A stretch of 64,000 nt of DNA from Bacillota bacterium. GTDB lineage: Bacteria > Bacillota > Clostridia > Christensenellales > CAG-314. The notes under the pieces are model-generated. The model was not told the DNA's origin and made no database searches. It saw nothing but the letters and a program-made list of their open reading frames with translations. A program made the position numbers and the translations under genes. Location of the stretch: assembly GCA_023458375.1 (NCBI GenBank), contig JAEWZT010000006.1:186001-250000 (forward strand). The letters are read 5' to 3'. This document shows, one piece after another, positions 1 through 8,907 of this stretch (its first letter is position 1; every line of letters begins with the position of its first letter).

Positions 1-1509
1 CATGGCGGGGGTTATTTTGTATACAGAGTTGGATGCCGATTCTTTAAAGAATTCAATTAAATCTTCCGTCGCCTGAACGCTGTTAAATTTATCTGCGCCC
101 GCTATCTGCATTTCGTAGTTTTTAATGCAGTTATCAATTATTTGCAGTATATTCTGACGGGGTATTTCAAGGTCAATAATGTCGGCGGGAACAATTTTCC
201 AGTCGGGCTGCTTGCCTTTTGCCGTCAGCGCCGCATGCTTAGCCGTTTGCTTTTCAAAGCGCGCAGTTTCGGTAATATTTTTAATCTTTCTTGTAAAATA
301 AAAGTTAACCGCGCTCCTTAAACTGCTTCCGAAAATATAGGCGTTGCTGTCTTTGATAATTTCAAGGCGGTTGATTCCTCCTTCCACAGTTTCGGTAAGC
401 TCTTTAATAAGGTTGTTTGCGGCGTCTCTTTCAAGTGCGCCCGCTTCAAAGTAGGAACGCTTTTCTTGTAAAAGCTTAATAGCCTTTTGCTTATTGAGCA
501 ATGCCGTATTGAAAGAGTGTTCAATACCCTTTTGCGCCCTCATTATAAAGTCGTCCATAAACTGGCTGTAAAGAGTTTGGCAAGTCATTGAGTTGAGCTG
601 GTTTACATCGTCGGTATTTGGAATTTCGGGATTGACAAATTTGAGGTAGTAGCCCAAGCTGAAAAAGTTGGGTTTGGGCTTTGCTACCGCTTCTTTTAAA
701 ATCGCGTTTATTCTTTGCAAAATTACAACGCAAGGAACGTTGTCGCCTGCTTTTTTAGACTGCGCGGCTGTATCTTTCAATAAGCCGATCAATTCCGCAA
801 GCTCCGTTTCGTTTTTATAAACTACAAAGCGATTAAAGCTTTCGGAAGCTTCTTTTCTGATTTCGGCACAGCTTCTTACAATGTCTTTGACGACTTTCTT
901 TTCTATTTCAAAGAGGAGCAGGTTTATTTCCTCAATGGCGTTGTTTGCCGAGGAATATGCCTCGTTGTATGCCTGCTCGTGTTCAACGTGGACGTATTCA
1001 AAGGCATCAAAGTCTTTGACTTTTTGCATGTTTATATTGGCGGCTGAACCCTCTTTTGAGCTGTGTTCAAACGCCGCGTTCATATTTTCTAAAAGCAGGG
1101 CAAGTTTGGCGTTAAACTTGTTTCTGCTTTCCTTACGGCTGGTTTTATTTTTCAGCAGCATTGCCTCAGTAAGCTGATAACCTATTTTCAAAATGGGGTT
1201 AAGGCTGCTTAGAGGGTCTTGGAAAATCATGGCGACTTTGTCCCCTCTTATGCTGTGAAAGTCCTCTTCGGTGATTTTCAGTAAATCTTTGCCGTCGTAA
1301 ATAATCTCGCCGCCTTCTACGATAGCGTTATTTGCCAAAATCCCCAAAATGGCTCTGCTGGTAACAGATTTTCCCGAACCCGACTCGCCGACGATTGCAA
1401 GGGTTTCGCCTTTATATAAGTCAAAGCTTATGTTGCGCACTGCCTGTACCTTTCCGTTGGTGGTTCGGAAGGATACTTTAAGATTTTTTACAATAAGTTT
1501 CTTTTCCAT
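1..1509 (-). CDS. oppD: OppD-like peptide ABC transporter ATPase with giant insertion (partial)
   Basis: This is the 5' part of an ABC ATPase of the dipeptide/oligopeptide importer type, which hydrolyses ATP on the cytoplasmic face to drive uptake. It runs off the left edge: 503 codons are open with no stop. Walker A (GESGSGKS) is at residues 41-48 and the Q-loop (FQDPLSSLNP) near 96-105, both typical of OppD. In canonical OppD the signature LSGG motif follows about 60 residues after the Q-loop. Here, from about residue 147, there is instead at least 350 residues of charged, apparently helical sequence with no signature motif before the edge. The start ATG lies 4 bases after the oppC stop. 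The fold is certain from the N-terminus. The missing signature and Walker B presumably lie beyond the window. Confidence 0.85.
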   Translation of the reverse strand, partial: MEKKLIVKNLKVSFRTTNGKVQAVRNISFDLYKGETLAIVGESGSGKSVTSRAILGILANNAIVEGGEIIYDGKDLLKITEEDFHSIRGDKVAMIFQDPLSSLNPILKIGYQLTEAMLLKNKTSRKESRNKFNAKLALLLENMNAAFEHSSKEGSAANINMQKVKDFDAFEYVHVEHEQAYNEAYSSANNAIEEINLLLFEIEKKVVKDIVRSCAEIRKEASESFNRFVVYKNETELAELIGLLKDTAAQSKKAGDNVPCVVILQRINAILKEAVAKPKPNFFSLGYYLKFVNPEIPNTDDVNQLNSMTCQTLYSQFMDDFIMRAQKGIEHSFNTALLNKQKAIKLLQEKRSYFEAGALERDAANNLIKELTETVEGGINRLEIIKDSNAYIFGSSLRSAVNFYFTRKIKNITETARFEKQTAKHAALTAKGKQPDWKIVPADIIDLEIPRQNILQIIDNCIKNYEMQIAGADKFNSVQATEDLIEFFKESASNSVYKITPAM

Positions 1510-1513
1510 TCTT

Positions 1514-3052
1514 TTAGTCCTCCGTGCCTCTTAAAGACGGGTTAAACGCGTCGCGCAAACCGTTACCAAACAAGTTAAAGCTTAGCATCAACAGCGAAAT
1601 GAATAAAGCGGGGAAGAATATCATGTGGGGATAAGTTGTCATTTGCGGTTGAGCGTTTGCAAGCAGAGTGCCTACGCTAGTCATATTTCCTGTGTTAAGA
1701 TTTATAATTCCCAGATAGCTCAAAGACGACTCTGTGAAAATTACGCCGGGAATTACCAAAACGCTTCCCGTTATAATTGTGCCCAAAGAGTTGGGGAAGA
1801 TATGTTTAAACATAAGTCTTCCGTCCTTTGCGCCAAGCGTCCTTGCCGCCAAAACGTATTCAGAATTCTTAAATCTGTAAAACTGCATTCTGACGCGCCC
1901 TGCCATACCCATCCAGCCCGTCAGGAAGAAGGTTATAAACAAGAGCAGCAAGTGGCTGGTATTTGCCATATGCAGTTTTAACAGCACTATGACAATCATG
2001 GTGGGAATGGAACCCAATATATCCGCGATACGTTCCATGACAAGGTCTGCCGCGCCGCCGTAGTAGCCTTCAACAGCGCCGTAAATAGCGCCTACGAAGA
2101 GGTTGATACCCGCGACTACGAGAGCAAGCAGGAAGCTGAATCTTGCGCCGCTGCCCAGGCAGGTGAAAATATCCTGTCCCGAAGTGGTTGCGCCGAACAA
2201 AAACAAAGGTTCGGAGATTCTGTCTTGCAAGATTGTAGTATGGTAATATATATAGTATTCTCGGTAGTTAACCCTTATTTGGAAGCCCGTTTGGTTTCCG
2301 ACGGCATAGTCGTATTCATAATTTCCCTCGCCCTCAATTCTTGCGGTGCTGGTATAGCCGTCATCGCCGCTATATGCTTTATAGATGTCTATAAAGTTTC
2401 CGTTTTCGTCAAGCACTACGGCAGTTTTTCCGCCCTTAAAATCGGTTTTATACCAATAATTTGCGTTTTCCATGTCTTGAACCGCTTTTGGTCTTAATTC
2501 TTTAACTGTAATAGGATAAATTATTTGAATACCCGTTTCGTCCTGATACTTTTGAATCTTTGTATAAGTATCCAAGTTTACGCTCATATACACCATACCT
2601 ACGGCATTATAAGTATCAAATCTAAAATTATACACTACGCCGCTGCTGGTAGTTTCCGTTTCAAATTCTTGATTTTTTACCGCGTTATGCCCAGTTTCCA
2701 CACCCATACTGTAATAGTAGTAGAAACTGTCTTTTGACATGCTCTTATTTGTGCAGCCGTCCCAAAAGTTCCAGCCCGCTTCATAAGCAAGCTTGCTCCT
2801 TGGCAAAACGTATCTGTAATTGGAGTCGTTGTAAGCTACCGTATAAGGTGAGAAGATAGGCGCAAGTATGGCAAATAAAACGAGTATGCCTATAATTACC
2901 GCCGCGACAACGGAAGCTTTATTTTTCTTGAACCTTAAAAAAGCGTCCTGAAAATAATTTAATGGCTTAGTTTCAAGTTTTAAGTCGTGTAGGCGTCCCT
3001 CAACGGGCGCAAATTGAAAACTTTTTTCGTTAAAATCGTATTTTTCTTTCAT
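1514..3052 (-). CDS. oppC: Peptide ABC transporter permease, OppC type, with large extracytoplasmic loop
   Basis: Inner-membrane permease of the peptide importer, 512 aa. OppC proteins are usually about 300 aa. TM1 is at residues about 46-67. The family block LFGATTSGQDIF begins only near residue 285 and is followed by the remaining membrane segments. The EAA-loop (EYVLAARTLGAKDG) contacts the ATPase. About 210 residues, rich in Tyr, Asp and Asn, therefore lie between TM1 and the core where relatives have about 30; topology puts them outside the membrane. The ATG at 3052 was chosen because it follows the oppB stop by one base. An upstream in-frame start would overlap oppB by 32 bases. It is coupled to oppB and to the downstream ATPase. 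Confidence 0.88.
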   Translation of the reverse strand: MKEKYDFNEKSFQFAPVEGRLHDLKLETKPLNYFQDAFLRFKKNKASVVAAVIIGILVLFAILAPIFSPYTVAYNDSNYRYVLPRSKLAYEAGWNFWDGCTNKSMSKDSFYYYYSMGVETGHNAVKNQEFETETTSSGVVYNFRFDTYNAVGMVYMSVNLDTYTKIQKYQDETGIQIIYPITVKELRPKAVQDMENANYWYKTDFKGGKTAVVLDENGNFIDIYKAYSGDDGYTSTARIEGEGNYEYDYAVGNQTGFQIRVNYREYYIYYHTTILQDRISEPLFLFGATTSGQDIFTCLGSGARFSFLLALVVAGINLFVGAIYGAVEGYYGGAADLVMERIADILGSIPTMIVIVLLKLHMANTSHLLLLFITFFLTGWMGMAGRVRMQFYRFKNSEYVLAARTLGAKDGRLMFKHIFPNSLGTIITGSVLVIPGVIFTESSLSYLGIINLNTGNMTSVGTLLANAQPQMTTYPHMIFFPALFISLLMLSFNLFGNGLRDAFNPSLRGTED

Positions 3053-3053
3053 T

Positions 3054-4016
3054 TTATTTCGCCCCCATTCTAATTCTCGGGTCAATGAAACCGTAACTTA
3101 TGTCAACTACGATGCCCGCCAACAAACCTACTAAGGTATAGAAGCCTGAAAGCATCATAAAGAAGTCGTAGTCTTGGGCGTTAATGGAAGACAGGTAAAG
3201 CCCGCCTACGCCGGGAATGGAAAAGATTTTTTCTATAATTAAAGAGCCTCTTAAAATGCTTACAAACTCGCCTATAATCATGGGGAAAATAGGCACCATC
3301 GCGTTCCTTAAAGCGTGCCGAACCGTCGCTTGCCGCTTAGTTAATCCTTTTGTGCGGGCAAGCAGCATAAACTCGCTTGTCAATACCTCCGTAAGCTCCG
3401 CTCTTGAATACCTCGCATATCCCGCTATTGAACCGAAAGACATTGCGAGCACGGCAGGAAACATGGACTTGAACATATTCCAAGAGAAATAATCAAAACC
3501 CGCCTTCATTGTTATTGGGAACAACCCCAGTTTAAAGCAAAGGGTATATTGAATTAAAAAAGCATAAACGTAACTGGGCACGGAAATAACAACCATTACC
3601 AATGTACTTATAATATGGTCCGTTAATTTGTTCTTTTTTAACGCCGCCCAAATGCCCAACGCAAGCCCTATGGGAACGGATAAAAACATAGAATACACGT
3701 TTATCAGCACCGTGGGGGGAAGTTTTTCAATAAAGACGTCCCAAACGGGCATGTTCCTGTATTCGGGCATATTTACGCCTATTCCCCAGTCGCCGTTAAT
3801 AAGTATTCTTCTGATGTAATTGACAAGCTGAACAAGTATAGGGTCGTAATAGCCGCGGGCTTCAAGCTGAGCGCGGATAATATCGGCGTCCTTTCCTATT
3901 TGAACGTCAATTACCACCGGCAATGCTTTTATTAAAACGAAACACATTAGCATGATGATTACAAAGGTAAAAAGCATCAAGCCAAGCCGTTTTAATACGT
4001 ATTTAAACATATACAT
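3054..4016 (-). CDS. oppB: Peptide ABC transporter permease, OppB type
   Basis: Inner-membrane permease, 320 aa, the usual length for OppB/DppB. It has an N-terminal membrane segment (residues about 11-31), a periplasm-side loop, and five further hydrophobic segments. The EAA-loop reads EFMLLARTKGLTKRQATVRHALRNA, here cited by its position near residues 217-241. A start at 4016 is supported by AGGAGA nine bases upstream. It overlaps nothing and ends one base before oppC, so the two permeases are probably translationally coupled and form a heterodimer. It is separated from the SBP gene by 160 bases holding two hairpins. Confidence 0.9.
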   Translation of the reverse strand: MYMFKYVLKRLGLMLFTFVIIMLMCFVLIKALPVVIDVQIGKDADIIRAQLEARGYYDPILVQLVNYIRRILINGDWGIGVNMPEYRNMPVWDVFIEKLPPTVLINVYSMFLSVPIGLALGIWAALKKNKLTDHIISTLVMVVISVPSYVYAFLIQYTLCFKLGLFPITMKAGFDYFSWNMFKSMFPAVLAMSFGSIAGYARYSRAELTEVLTSEFMLLARTKGLTKRQATVRHALRNAMVPIFPMIIGEFVSILRGSLIIEKIFSIPGVGGLYLSSINAQDYDFFMMLSGFYTLVGLLAGIVVDISYGFIDPRIRMGAK

Positions 4017-4048
4017 AGTTTCTTTTCTCCTATTGCTGCTTCCTCTTC

Positions 4049-4098
4049 AAAATGTAATTTCATTTGAGTAGGTTAGTATTCAATTGAAATTACATTTT
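4049..4098 (-). terminator. AT-rich hairpin between oppA and oppB
   Basis: Perfect 14-bp inverted repeat (AAAATGTAATTTCA and its complement) around a 22-base loop, at 4049-4062 and 4085-4098. On the minus strand it is followed by TTTTG. Together with the GC-rich hairpin upstream it probably attenuates read-through from the SBP gene, or protects its mRNA 3' end. Confidence 0.5.
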
Positions 4099-4115
4099 TT
4101 CGGTAGTAATTTAGT

Positions 4116-4140
4116 AGTGGGGCGAGCAAGTCGCCCCACT
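4116..4140 (-). terminator. GC-rich hairpin after oppA
   Basis: Perfect 10-bp stem AGTGGGGCGA / TCGCCCCACT with a 5-base loop, 38 bases after the oppA stop on the transcribed strand. There is no strong T-run immediately after it, so an mRNA-stabilising or attenuator role is as likely as full termination. Confidence 0.6.
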
Positions 4141-4177
4141 GCACCGTTAAATTTTTTTAATAACTATTTAACTGCAA

Positions 4178-6580
4178 TTAGCTCTTATAGTCAAGCGTTT
4201 TGCTTCCAATATAATTAGCCCATTCAGTATCGTTGTAGTTATAGGTTAAATACCTTACTCCGCCGTAAGCCATAAAGGTATTGTATTCATAGGTTGCAAA
4301 GTTAATCTTAAAGCCGCGTAAAGAAGCCGTAAATCTGTAATACAGAGGAACTGTGTAGTAAACAGACAGAACTTCCTTTTCAAGGGCGGCAATAAGCTGC
4401 AATCTCAATGATTCAGCAATGGAGCCCGTCGCCCAGTTGTATTTAGCGCTGGAAGCGCCGTTAAGGCAGTTATACCAAGCAAGTAAGCTCATTGTATCGG
4501 TAATGTCGCCGCCGTTTTCGCCAACACCCTTCATTGTGAAGGTCATCATAACTTCGTTGGTCTTCCAAGCTCTGGAATACATATAGCTGGGGCTGAGGTA
4601 AGCGAGCAGGAAGTAACCGGGGTCCCAAGCCGCGCCTGTCCAACCGCCCGTGCAGATGTCGTATGCGCCTGCGCGGAAGTCGTTTGCCCAAGCCGTGCTG
4701 TATTCTTTGAATTCCATGTCAAATCTGCCTTCCAAAGGAGTGGTTTTAACCATTTCTTGCCATGTGTTCAAGCAATAGTCAAACATTCTTTGACCAGACT
4801 CGGTTATGGTAGAAGTTCCCATTGTGAGGAATATAATGTCAGTGGCGCTGATGTCGCCCGCAGCCAATGCTGCGTTATAAGCGCTGGTAACAAGTTTTCT
4901 AGCTTCCGTCAAATCATAACCCGTTATTGCGGCGTAAGCTGCGTCAAGGTTAGCGTAATCGTTTACGTTAACGGCGTAAATTTCGCACAAAACTTTCTTA
5001 GCTTCGTCGGTGTTCCTGTAAACGCCGCCGTTAGCTACGTCGTAGTAGTGCATTGAGTTAAAGAGACCGAAGCCCGCCAAAGAACTGGTAGTGTTAACTC
5101 TTGCGTAGTCGGCTCTATCCATTGCCAAAGACATTGCCTTTCTGAAATCAAGGTAGCTCAAAATAGTCTTGTTCTTGCCGGCTGACTGTCTTGATATTAA
5201 CGAGTCTTTGTTGGATTGCAGTTGCATTGAACCTACGAAGTCGTCAGGAGTGTAGTAAGCCTGTTGACTTCCCTTATAGTCGGTTGCCTTAGAAACGTCA
5301 ATGCCTATCGAGTCAAGGTTGCCCGCCAAGAATTTTTGCCAAGCTGTTTCATATTCTTTAATGGTTTCGCAAACGATTCTGTCTGTCTGGTACAGTCCTT
5401 CGTATTGTTCAATACCGTATCCGAACCAGTTTTCGTTCTTTTCAAGAATATATTGTTTGCCCGATTGGAAGTTAACCAACTTATAGGGACCCCAGCTTGC
5501 CGAAGTTGAAACACTGCTGTTATAGTTGCTTGTCCACAGCGTTGAACCGGCGGCGGGAGCCTTTTTGTTGTCTTCAAATACAGATTCTTTTACCAAAGGA
5601 AGGTCGCTCATATTGTAAGCCGCTTTGTAGCTCAATGTGCCGTCGTCCTTTAAGAGGTATAAGGGGTTGTCCAAAACTAAAACGATTTCATATTCTGTGT
5701 CGCCTACAAAAATGCCGACATCTTTAAAATCAACCACGGGGAAGGTATAGTCAACATAAATTTCATCAAATACGTAGCCGTAAAGAGTGTCGTAGTCCAT
5801 TCCGCTTCCGGCTTGCGCTATGTCGCCGATATAGAAGTTAAAGAGTTCTTGTATGGAAACAGTTGAATCTACAACTGCGTCGGCAGCCGCAACCCAAGTT
5901 TTTGTCTCAAAGTCATATTTTCTTGTTGCGCCGAAGGAATATTTCCAGTTGATATAACCTTTGCCTGCGCCGTTTTCAGCAAAATATGCCGCTTCGTCGG
6001 CATAGCCGCCGCGCGCAATAGCTTCGCCCAAAGACACTTCGCCGTGGGTTTCTTCGCCCTGGAAGACGTAGTCCTTAGCATTGTGCAGAATAAGAGCTCC
6101 CACATAGAAACTGTCTGCGCGGTAGTTCTTGAACAGAGGGTCAAGTTGTTGCTTCATGGTGTAAACGAAGTCGCTTGCTTTAATAGGCGTTCCGTCATCC
6201 CATTTAAGGTCGTTTCTGAGAGTAATTTTCCATACCAGGCCCGATTTACCGGCAGTTATGTGGTCATATTTGCCGACATAGCTTGCCGTCAAATCTTCCA
6301 GCTTAGTAGCCGCCGAATACTCAATTTCAAATTGACCGTCAATAATGTTACCTTGGGCGTCATATTTGAAATCATATTCAAAGAAAGACGAACCAATGTA
6401 GTTCATTATTTGAGTATCGTTGTTGTCCTGATACGTCAACGCGTTCCAGTTGGAGGGAGATACCGATGTATATATATTATATGTATACGTCCCGTCATCT
6501 GGAGTTGGGCACGCTACTAATACGGACGAAACTACCATTGCCAGTATTAATAACAGTGCTATCAGCTTTGTTTTTTTCAT
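4178..6580 (-). CDS. oppA: Family 5 extracellular solute-binding lipoprotein
   Basis: Substrate-binding component of the peptide-type ABC importer, 800 aa against 540-600 for most OppA. Residues 1-23 are a lipoprotein signal peptide ending in LVAC, with Cys24 as the lipidated residue. The SBP_bac_5 pattern is visible: WKITLRNDLKWDDGTPIKASDFV near residue 125 and AMSLAMDRADYA near 485. The extra length is spread across Tyr/Asp/Gly-rich segments. The RBS GGAGGT is 6 bases before the ATG. It is first in the operon and should be the most abundant product, because two hairpins separate it from the permease genes. The ligand (peptide, nickel, or a glycan-derived solute) cannot be read from sequence. 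Confidence 0.9.
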   Translation of the reverse strand: MKKTKLIALLLILAMVVSSVLVACPTPDDGTYTYNIYTSVSPSNWNALTYQDNNDTQIMNYIGSSFFEYDFKYDAQGNIIDGQFEIEYSAATKLEDLTASYVGKYDHITAGKSGLVWKITLRNDLKWDDGTPIKASDFVYTMKQQLDPLFKNYRADSFYVGALILHNAKDYVFQGEETHGEVSLGEAIARGGYADEAAYFAENGAGKGYINWKYSFGATRKYDFETKTWVAAADAVVDSTVSIQELFNFYIGDIAQAGSGMDYDTLYGYVFDEIYVDYTFPVVDFKDVGIFVGDTEYEIVLVLDNPLYLLKDDGTLSYKAAYNMSDLPLVKESVFEDNKKAPAAGSTLWTSNYNSSVSTSASWGPYKLVNFQSGKQYILEKNENWFGYGIEQYEGLYQTDRIVCETIKEYETAWQKFLAGNLDSIGIDVSKATDYKGSQQAYYTPDDFVGSMQLQSNKDSLISRQSAGKNKTILSYLDFRKAMSLAMDRADYARVNTTSSLAGFGLFNSMHYYDVANGGVYRNTDEAKKVLCEIYAVNVNDYANLDAAYAAITGYDLTEARKLVTSAYNAALAAGDISATDIIFLTMGTSTITESGQRMFDYCLNTWQEMVKTTPLEGRFDMEFKEYSTAWANDFRAGAYDICTGGWTGAAWDPGYFLLAYLSPSYMYSRAWKTNEVMMTFTMKGVGENGGDITDTMSLLAWYNCLNGASSAKYNWATGSIAESLRLQLIAALEKEVLSVYYTVPLYYRFTASLRGFKINFATYEYNTFMAYGGVRYLTYNYNDTEWANYIGSKTLDYKS

Positions 6581-6610
6581 AGTTTTACCTCCATTTTATT
6601 TTTTTGTAAC

Positions 6611-6638
6611 TTTATCACTTTTAAACCTGTTTTGTCAA
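6611..6638 (-). promoter_or_regulatory. Probable opp operon promoter
   Basis: On the minus strand TTGACA (6633-6638), a 16-base spacer, then GATAAA (6611-6616), about 30 bases ahead of the oppA ATG. The -35 box is consensus and the -10 box weak. Confidence 0.5.
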
Positions 6639-7120
6639 CAGATAGTGTCAAGTTTAATAGAAAAAACAGCCTCAGGGCGCAAAAACACTCTCAAAAAGTA
6701 AACGATAGAACTAATGTTCGTCTTTTTGTCCATCTGCACTCAATTCGGCTTATCTTTCATTATATTAACACAAATCAGTAACAACACTATAACAATTTTA
6801 ACCAATGAGCAACCCGCTGTCAATACTAAGCCAAAAATTTTCACATTTTTTTTACTGAACTTCTTTCACCTAATGCTTTTTTGAGTAAAAATCTTATAAA
6901 CCGTCTTTTTTTAACTTAATTCATGCAAAATACTTTTAGTCTTTGACGGAAATATTTGCCAAATAGCGAAAATTTTTAGCGCTGTAAGCGATTTTGGTCT
7001 TGAATTAGCTTGTCCTCTCTGCAAAACTTAAAATTGCTTTTTGGTTTTTATATAGTTTGCTCCCGATAATTATCCCTGCGTTTAATAATACGTTTTAAAT
7101 ATAAATGACAAGGCAATAAA

Positions 7121-7163
7121 CGCATACGTTTTTTAACGTATGCGCGGCAATATTTTGCCGCGC
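7121..7163 (-). terminator. Double hairpin terminator of the M1 peptidase gene
   Basis: Two adjacent perfect hairpins: GCGCGGCAA / TTGCCGCGC (7142-7150 and 7155-7163) and CGCATACGTT / AACGTATGCG (7121-7130 and 7135-7144). They share 3 bases, so they may be mutually exclusive. They lie 60-100 bases after the peptidase stop on the minus strand. Confidence 0.6.
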
Positions 7164-7221
7164 GTCATTTTGACATTTTTCATTTATTTTGTTCTTAAAT
7201 GGATTTTCGCTCAAAATTGTT

Positions 7222-8796
7222 CTACGCGGGAAGGGGTATAATGGAGGGATTGCTGACGGGAATACGGGTTTTATCGGGAAGTATTTCCTTTGACGAAGTT
7301 TTAGGCAGCGCAAACAAATCCCTTCCTTCCATATAGCAGTTGAACCAGTCGCTTAGGTCGGCGCCGTAGTTAAAGCTGAAAGCGTTAAACAAATCTTGCG
7401 GTGTGGCTGTGGTAAAGGCGCATTTGGTATAATAACGCTTTAACGACCGTTGAAATTTTGCCGCGCCAATCACATCGTAAAGCTCGTAAAACATTAGGCA
7501 CCCCTTTGCGTAAGTTATGTAGATATATTCCTGCTGTGACAAAAACGCTCCCAGACTTTTGCTCATTGAGGTATCAACGTCTGTTAAATAGGTATTTAAA
7601 ATATCAAGGTATGTGGTGTAAGACGCCATAAGACTCATAATCTGCGATTTCAAAGTCAAGCCGTATTGCGGGTGAGCGTCAAAAAACAGCAGTGTGGTAA
7701 ACTCCGTCAAACCCTCGTCTTGCCATGCGTCGTTTATCTGGTCGCTGCCTATAATGCCGTAAAACCACTGATGGGCTATTTCGTGAACAATTGTCTGCTT
7801 GCGCTGTTCCGCCGAAAGTATGTCTGAAATATAAACCAAGCGCGGATACTCCATTCCGCCGTAGCAAAAGTCCGCCTGCGCAACCGCAAGCGTAGGATAA
7901 GGGTATTCCCCCACCAAACCGCTGAAAAATTCCACCGCCTGCTTTGCAATAAGCAGGCTTTCCTCGGGGGCATTGTCGGCGTAGTAATAGTAACTTATTT
8001 GAGTGCCGCAGACAGTATCGGTTAACACCTTAAAAGAATTGGAAAAAGTCAGCGCAAAGTCCCTTACCGCCGTCGCCGTCAAGGAATATTCCTTTCTGCC
8101 GTTAACCTCGCTTTGCTCGGTAATACTTCCGCTGCTCGCCAATACCGACTGAGCGGGCAGGTTTATTTTTACGGTGTAATTTGCCAAGTCTGAAACAAAG
8201 GGGTCCCCCAGCGCGTAATAGGGCGTCAAAAGATACTTTCCCTCAGCGTCTTTGGCACAAAGTATTGGAAACCAGTTGCCTAAATTTACCGTGTCGTCGC
8301 CGTAACCCGTGCGGTGCCAAATATTCGCCAAATCAATTTCATATACCATCGCGACGGTTACTTTCTGCCCCTTTTCCAATGGCTTTTCTAATGGCACGCT
8401 CAAAATATCTCCGTCCGTGCCCTCTATTACAAAGGGCATGGCGGCGTTGTTTATGCTTACCTGGTCAAAACTTATCGAGCCGTAGCTGTAACCCTTTGGG
8501 TAAGCCGCCGTTCTGTCGGCGGTGGGCACTACCGACGTTGCCGCCTCTTGCCTGTACATGGCGGCGTAAATATGAAATTTTAAGGCTGAGCAAGCCTCCT
8601 CGTGCCTGTTTGTAGTCTTTACAACTTGCAAAACGGAAAGGCTGTGCGAATTTTCGTCATAGTTGACGGTAAGGCTGTAAGAGTCGAGGTTTGCCGCGAC
8701 TTTTTTAAGGGTTGTTCCCTCGCAGCTTGCGAAACTCAAAACGAATGCTATAATAAATATCGCGGCAACAACCGCCGCCGCCCCTCTTTTTTTCAT
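7222..8796 (-). CDS. M1-like metallopeptidase lipoprotein
   Basis: Predicted surface-anchored zinc aminopeptidase-like protein, 524 aa. The signal peptide ends in the lipobox FASC, with Cys25 lipidated. The gluzincin site is intact: HEIAHQWF supplies two zinc His and the catalytic Glu, and the third ligand Glu follows in DEGLTEF about 20 residues later. GGMEYPRLVYI just upstream corresponds to the GxMEN substrate motif of M1 enzymes, with Tyr in place of Asn. An N-terminal beta-rich domain precedes the catalytic one. The C-terminal helical domain of large M1 enzymes is absent, so it resembles the shorter bacterial M1-like proteins. Placement beside a peptide-type importer suggests supply of peptides, by inference. 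It ends in a double-hairpin terminator. Confidence 0.87.
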   Translation of the reverse strand: MKKRGAAAVVAAIFIIAFVLSFASCEGTTLKKVAANLDSYSLTVNYDENSHSLSVLQVVKTTNRHEEACSALKFHIYAAMYRQEAATSVVPTADRTAAYPKGYSYGSISFDQVSINNAAMPFVIEGTDGDILSVPLEKPLEKGQKVTVAMVYEIDLANIWHRTGYGDDTVNLGNWFPILCAKDAEGKYLLTPYYALGDPFVSDLANYTVKINLPAQSVLASSGSITEQSEVNGRKEYSLTATAVRDFALTFSNSFKVLTDTVCGTQISYYYYADNAPEESLLIAKQAVEFFSGLVGEYPYPTLAVAQADFCYGGMEYPRLVYISDILSAEQRKQTIVHEIAHQWFYGIIGSDQINDAWQDEGLTEFTTLLFFDAHPQYGLTLKSQIMSLMASYTTYLDILNTYLTDVDTSMSKSLGAFLSQQEYIYITYAKGCLMFYELYDVIGAAKFQRSLKRYYTKCAFTTATPQDLFNAFSFNYGADLSDWFNCYMEGRDLFALPKTSSKEILPDKTRIPVSNPSIIPLPA

Positions 8797-8866
8797 AAAA
8801 GCGTTTCTCTCCCAAAAACTTTTTGTATATTGTATGAAAAAACCTTTCCTATTATGAAGTCCGCGC

Positions 8867-8895
8867 TTGCAAAGCTTTTCTATTTACTGTATAAT
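8867..8895 (+). promoter_or_regulatory. thpR promoter
   Basis: TTGCAA (8867-8872), 17-base spacer, TATAAT (8890-8895). The predicted start of transcription, near 8902, falls only about 6 bases before the thpR ATG. Confidence 0.65.
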
Positions 8896-8907
8896 GGCAA
8901 TAAAAAT

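Larger units (their letters stand above)
6581..7221. other. Intergenic region with opp promoter and peptidase terminator
   Basis: About 640 AT-rich bases between two minus-strand genes. The right end holds the paired hairpins of the peptidase terminator, and the left end holds the opp promoter. Between about 6700 and 7110 I see no coding signal. Confidence 0.6.

Noticed and set aside
4470..6520. Several opposite- or alternate-frame ORFs inside the SBP gene
   Set aside because: They are shadows of a strong coding frame and carry no motifs.
8602..8907. In-frame upstream extension of thpR
   Set aside because: It overlaps the divergent peptidase gene, has no family similarity, and the ThpR N-terminus starts at 8908.
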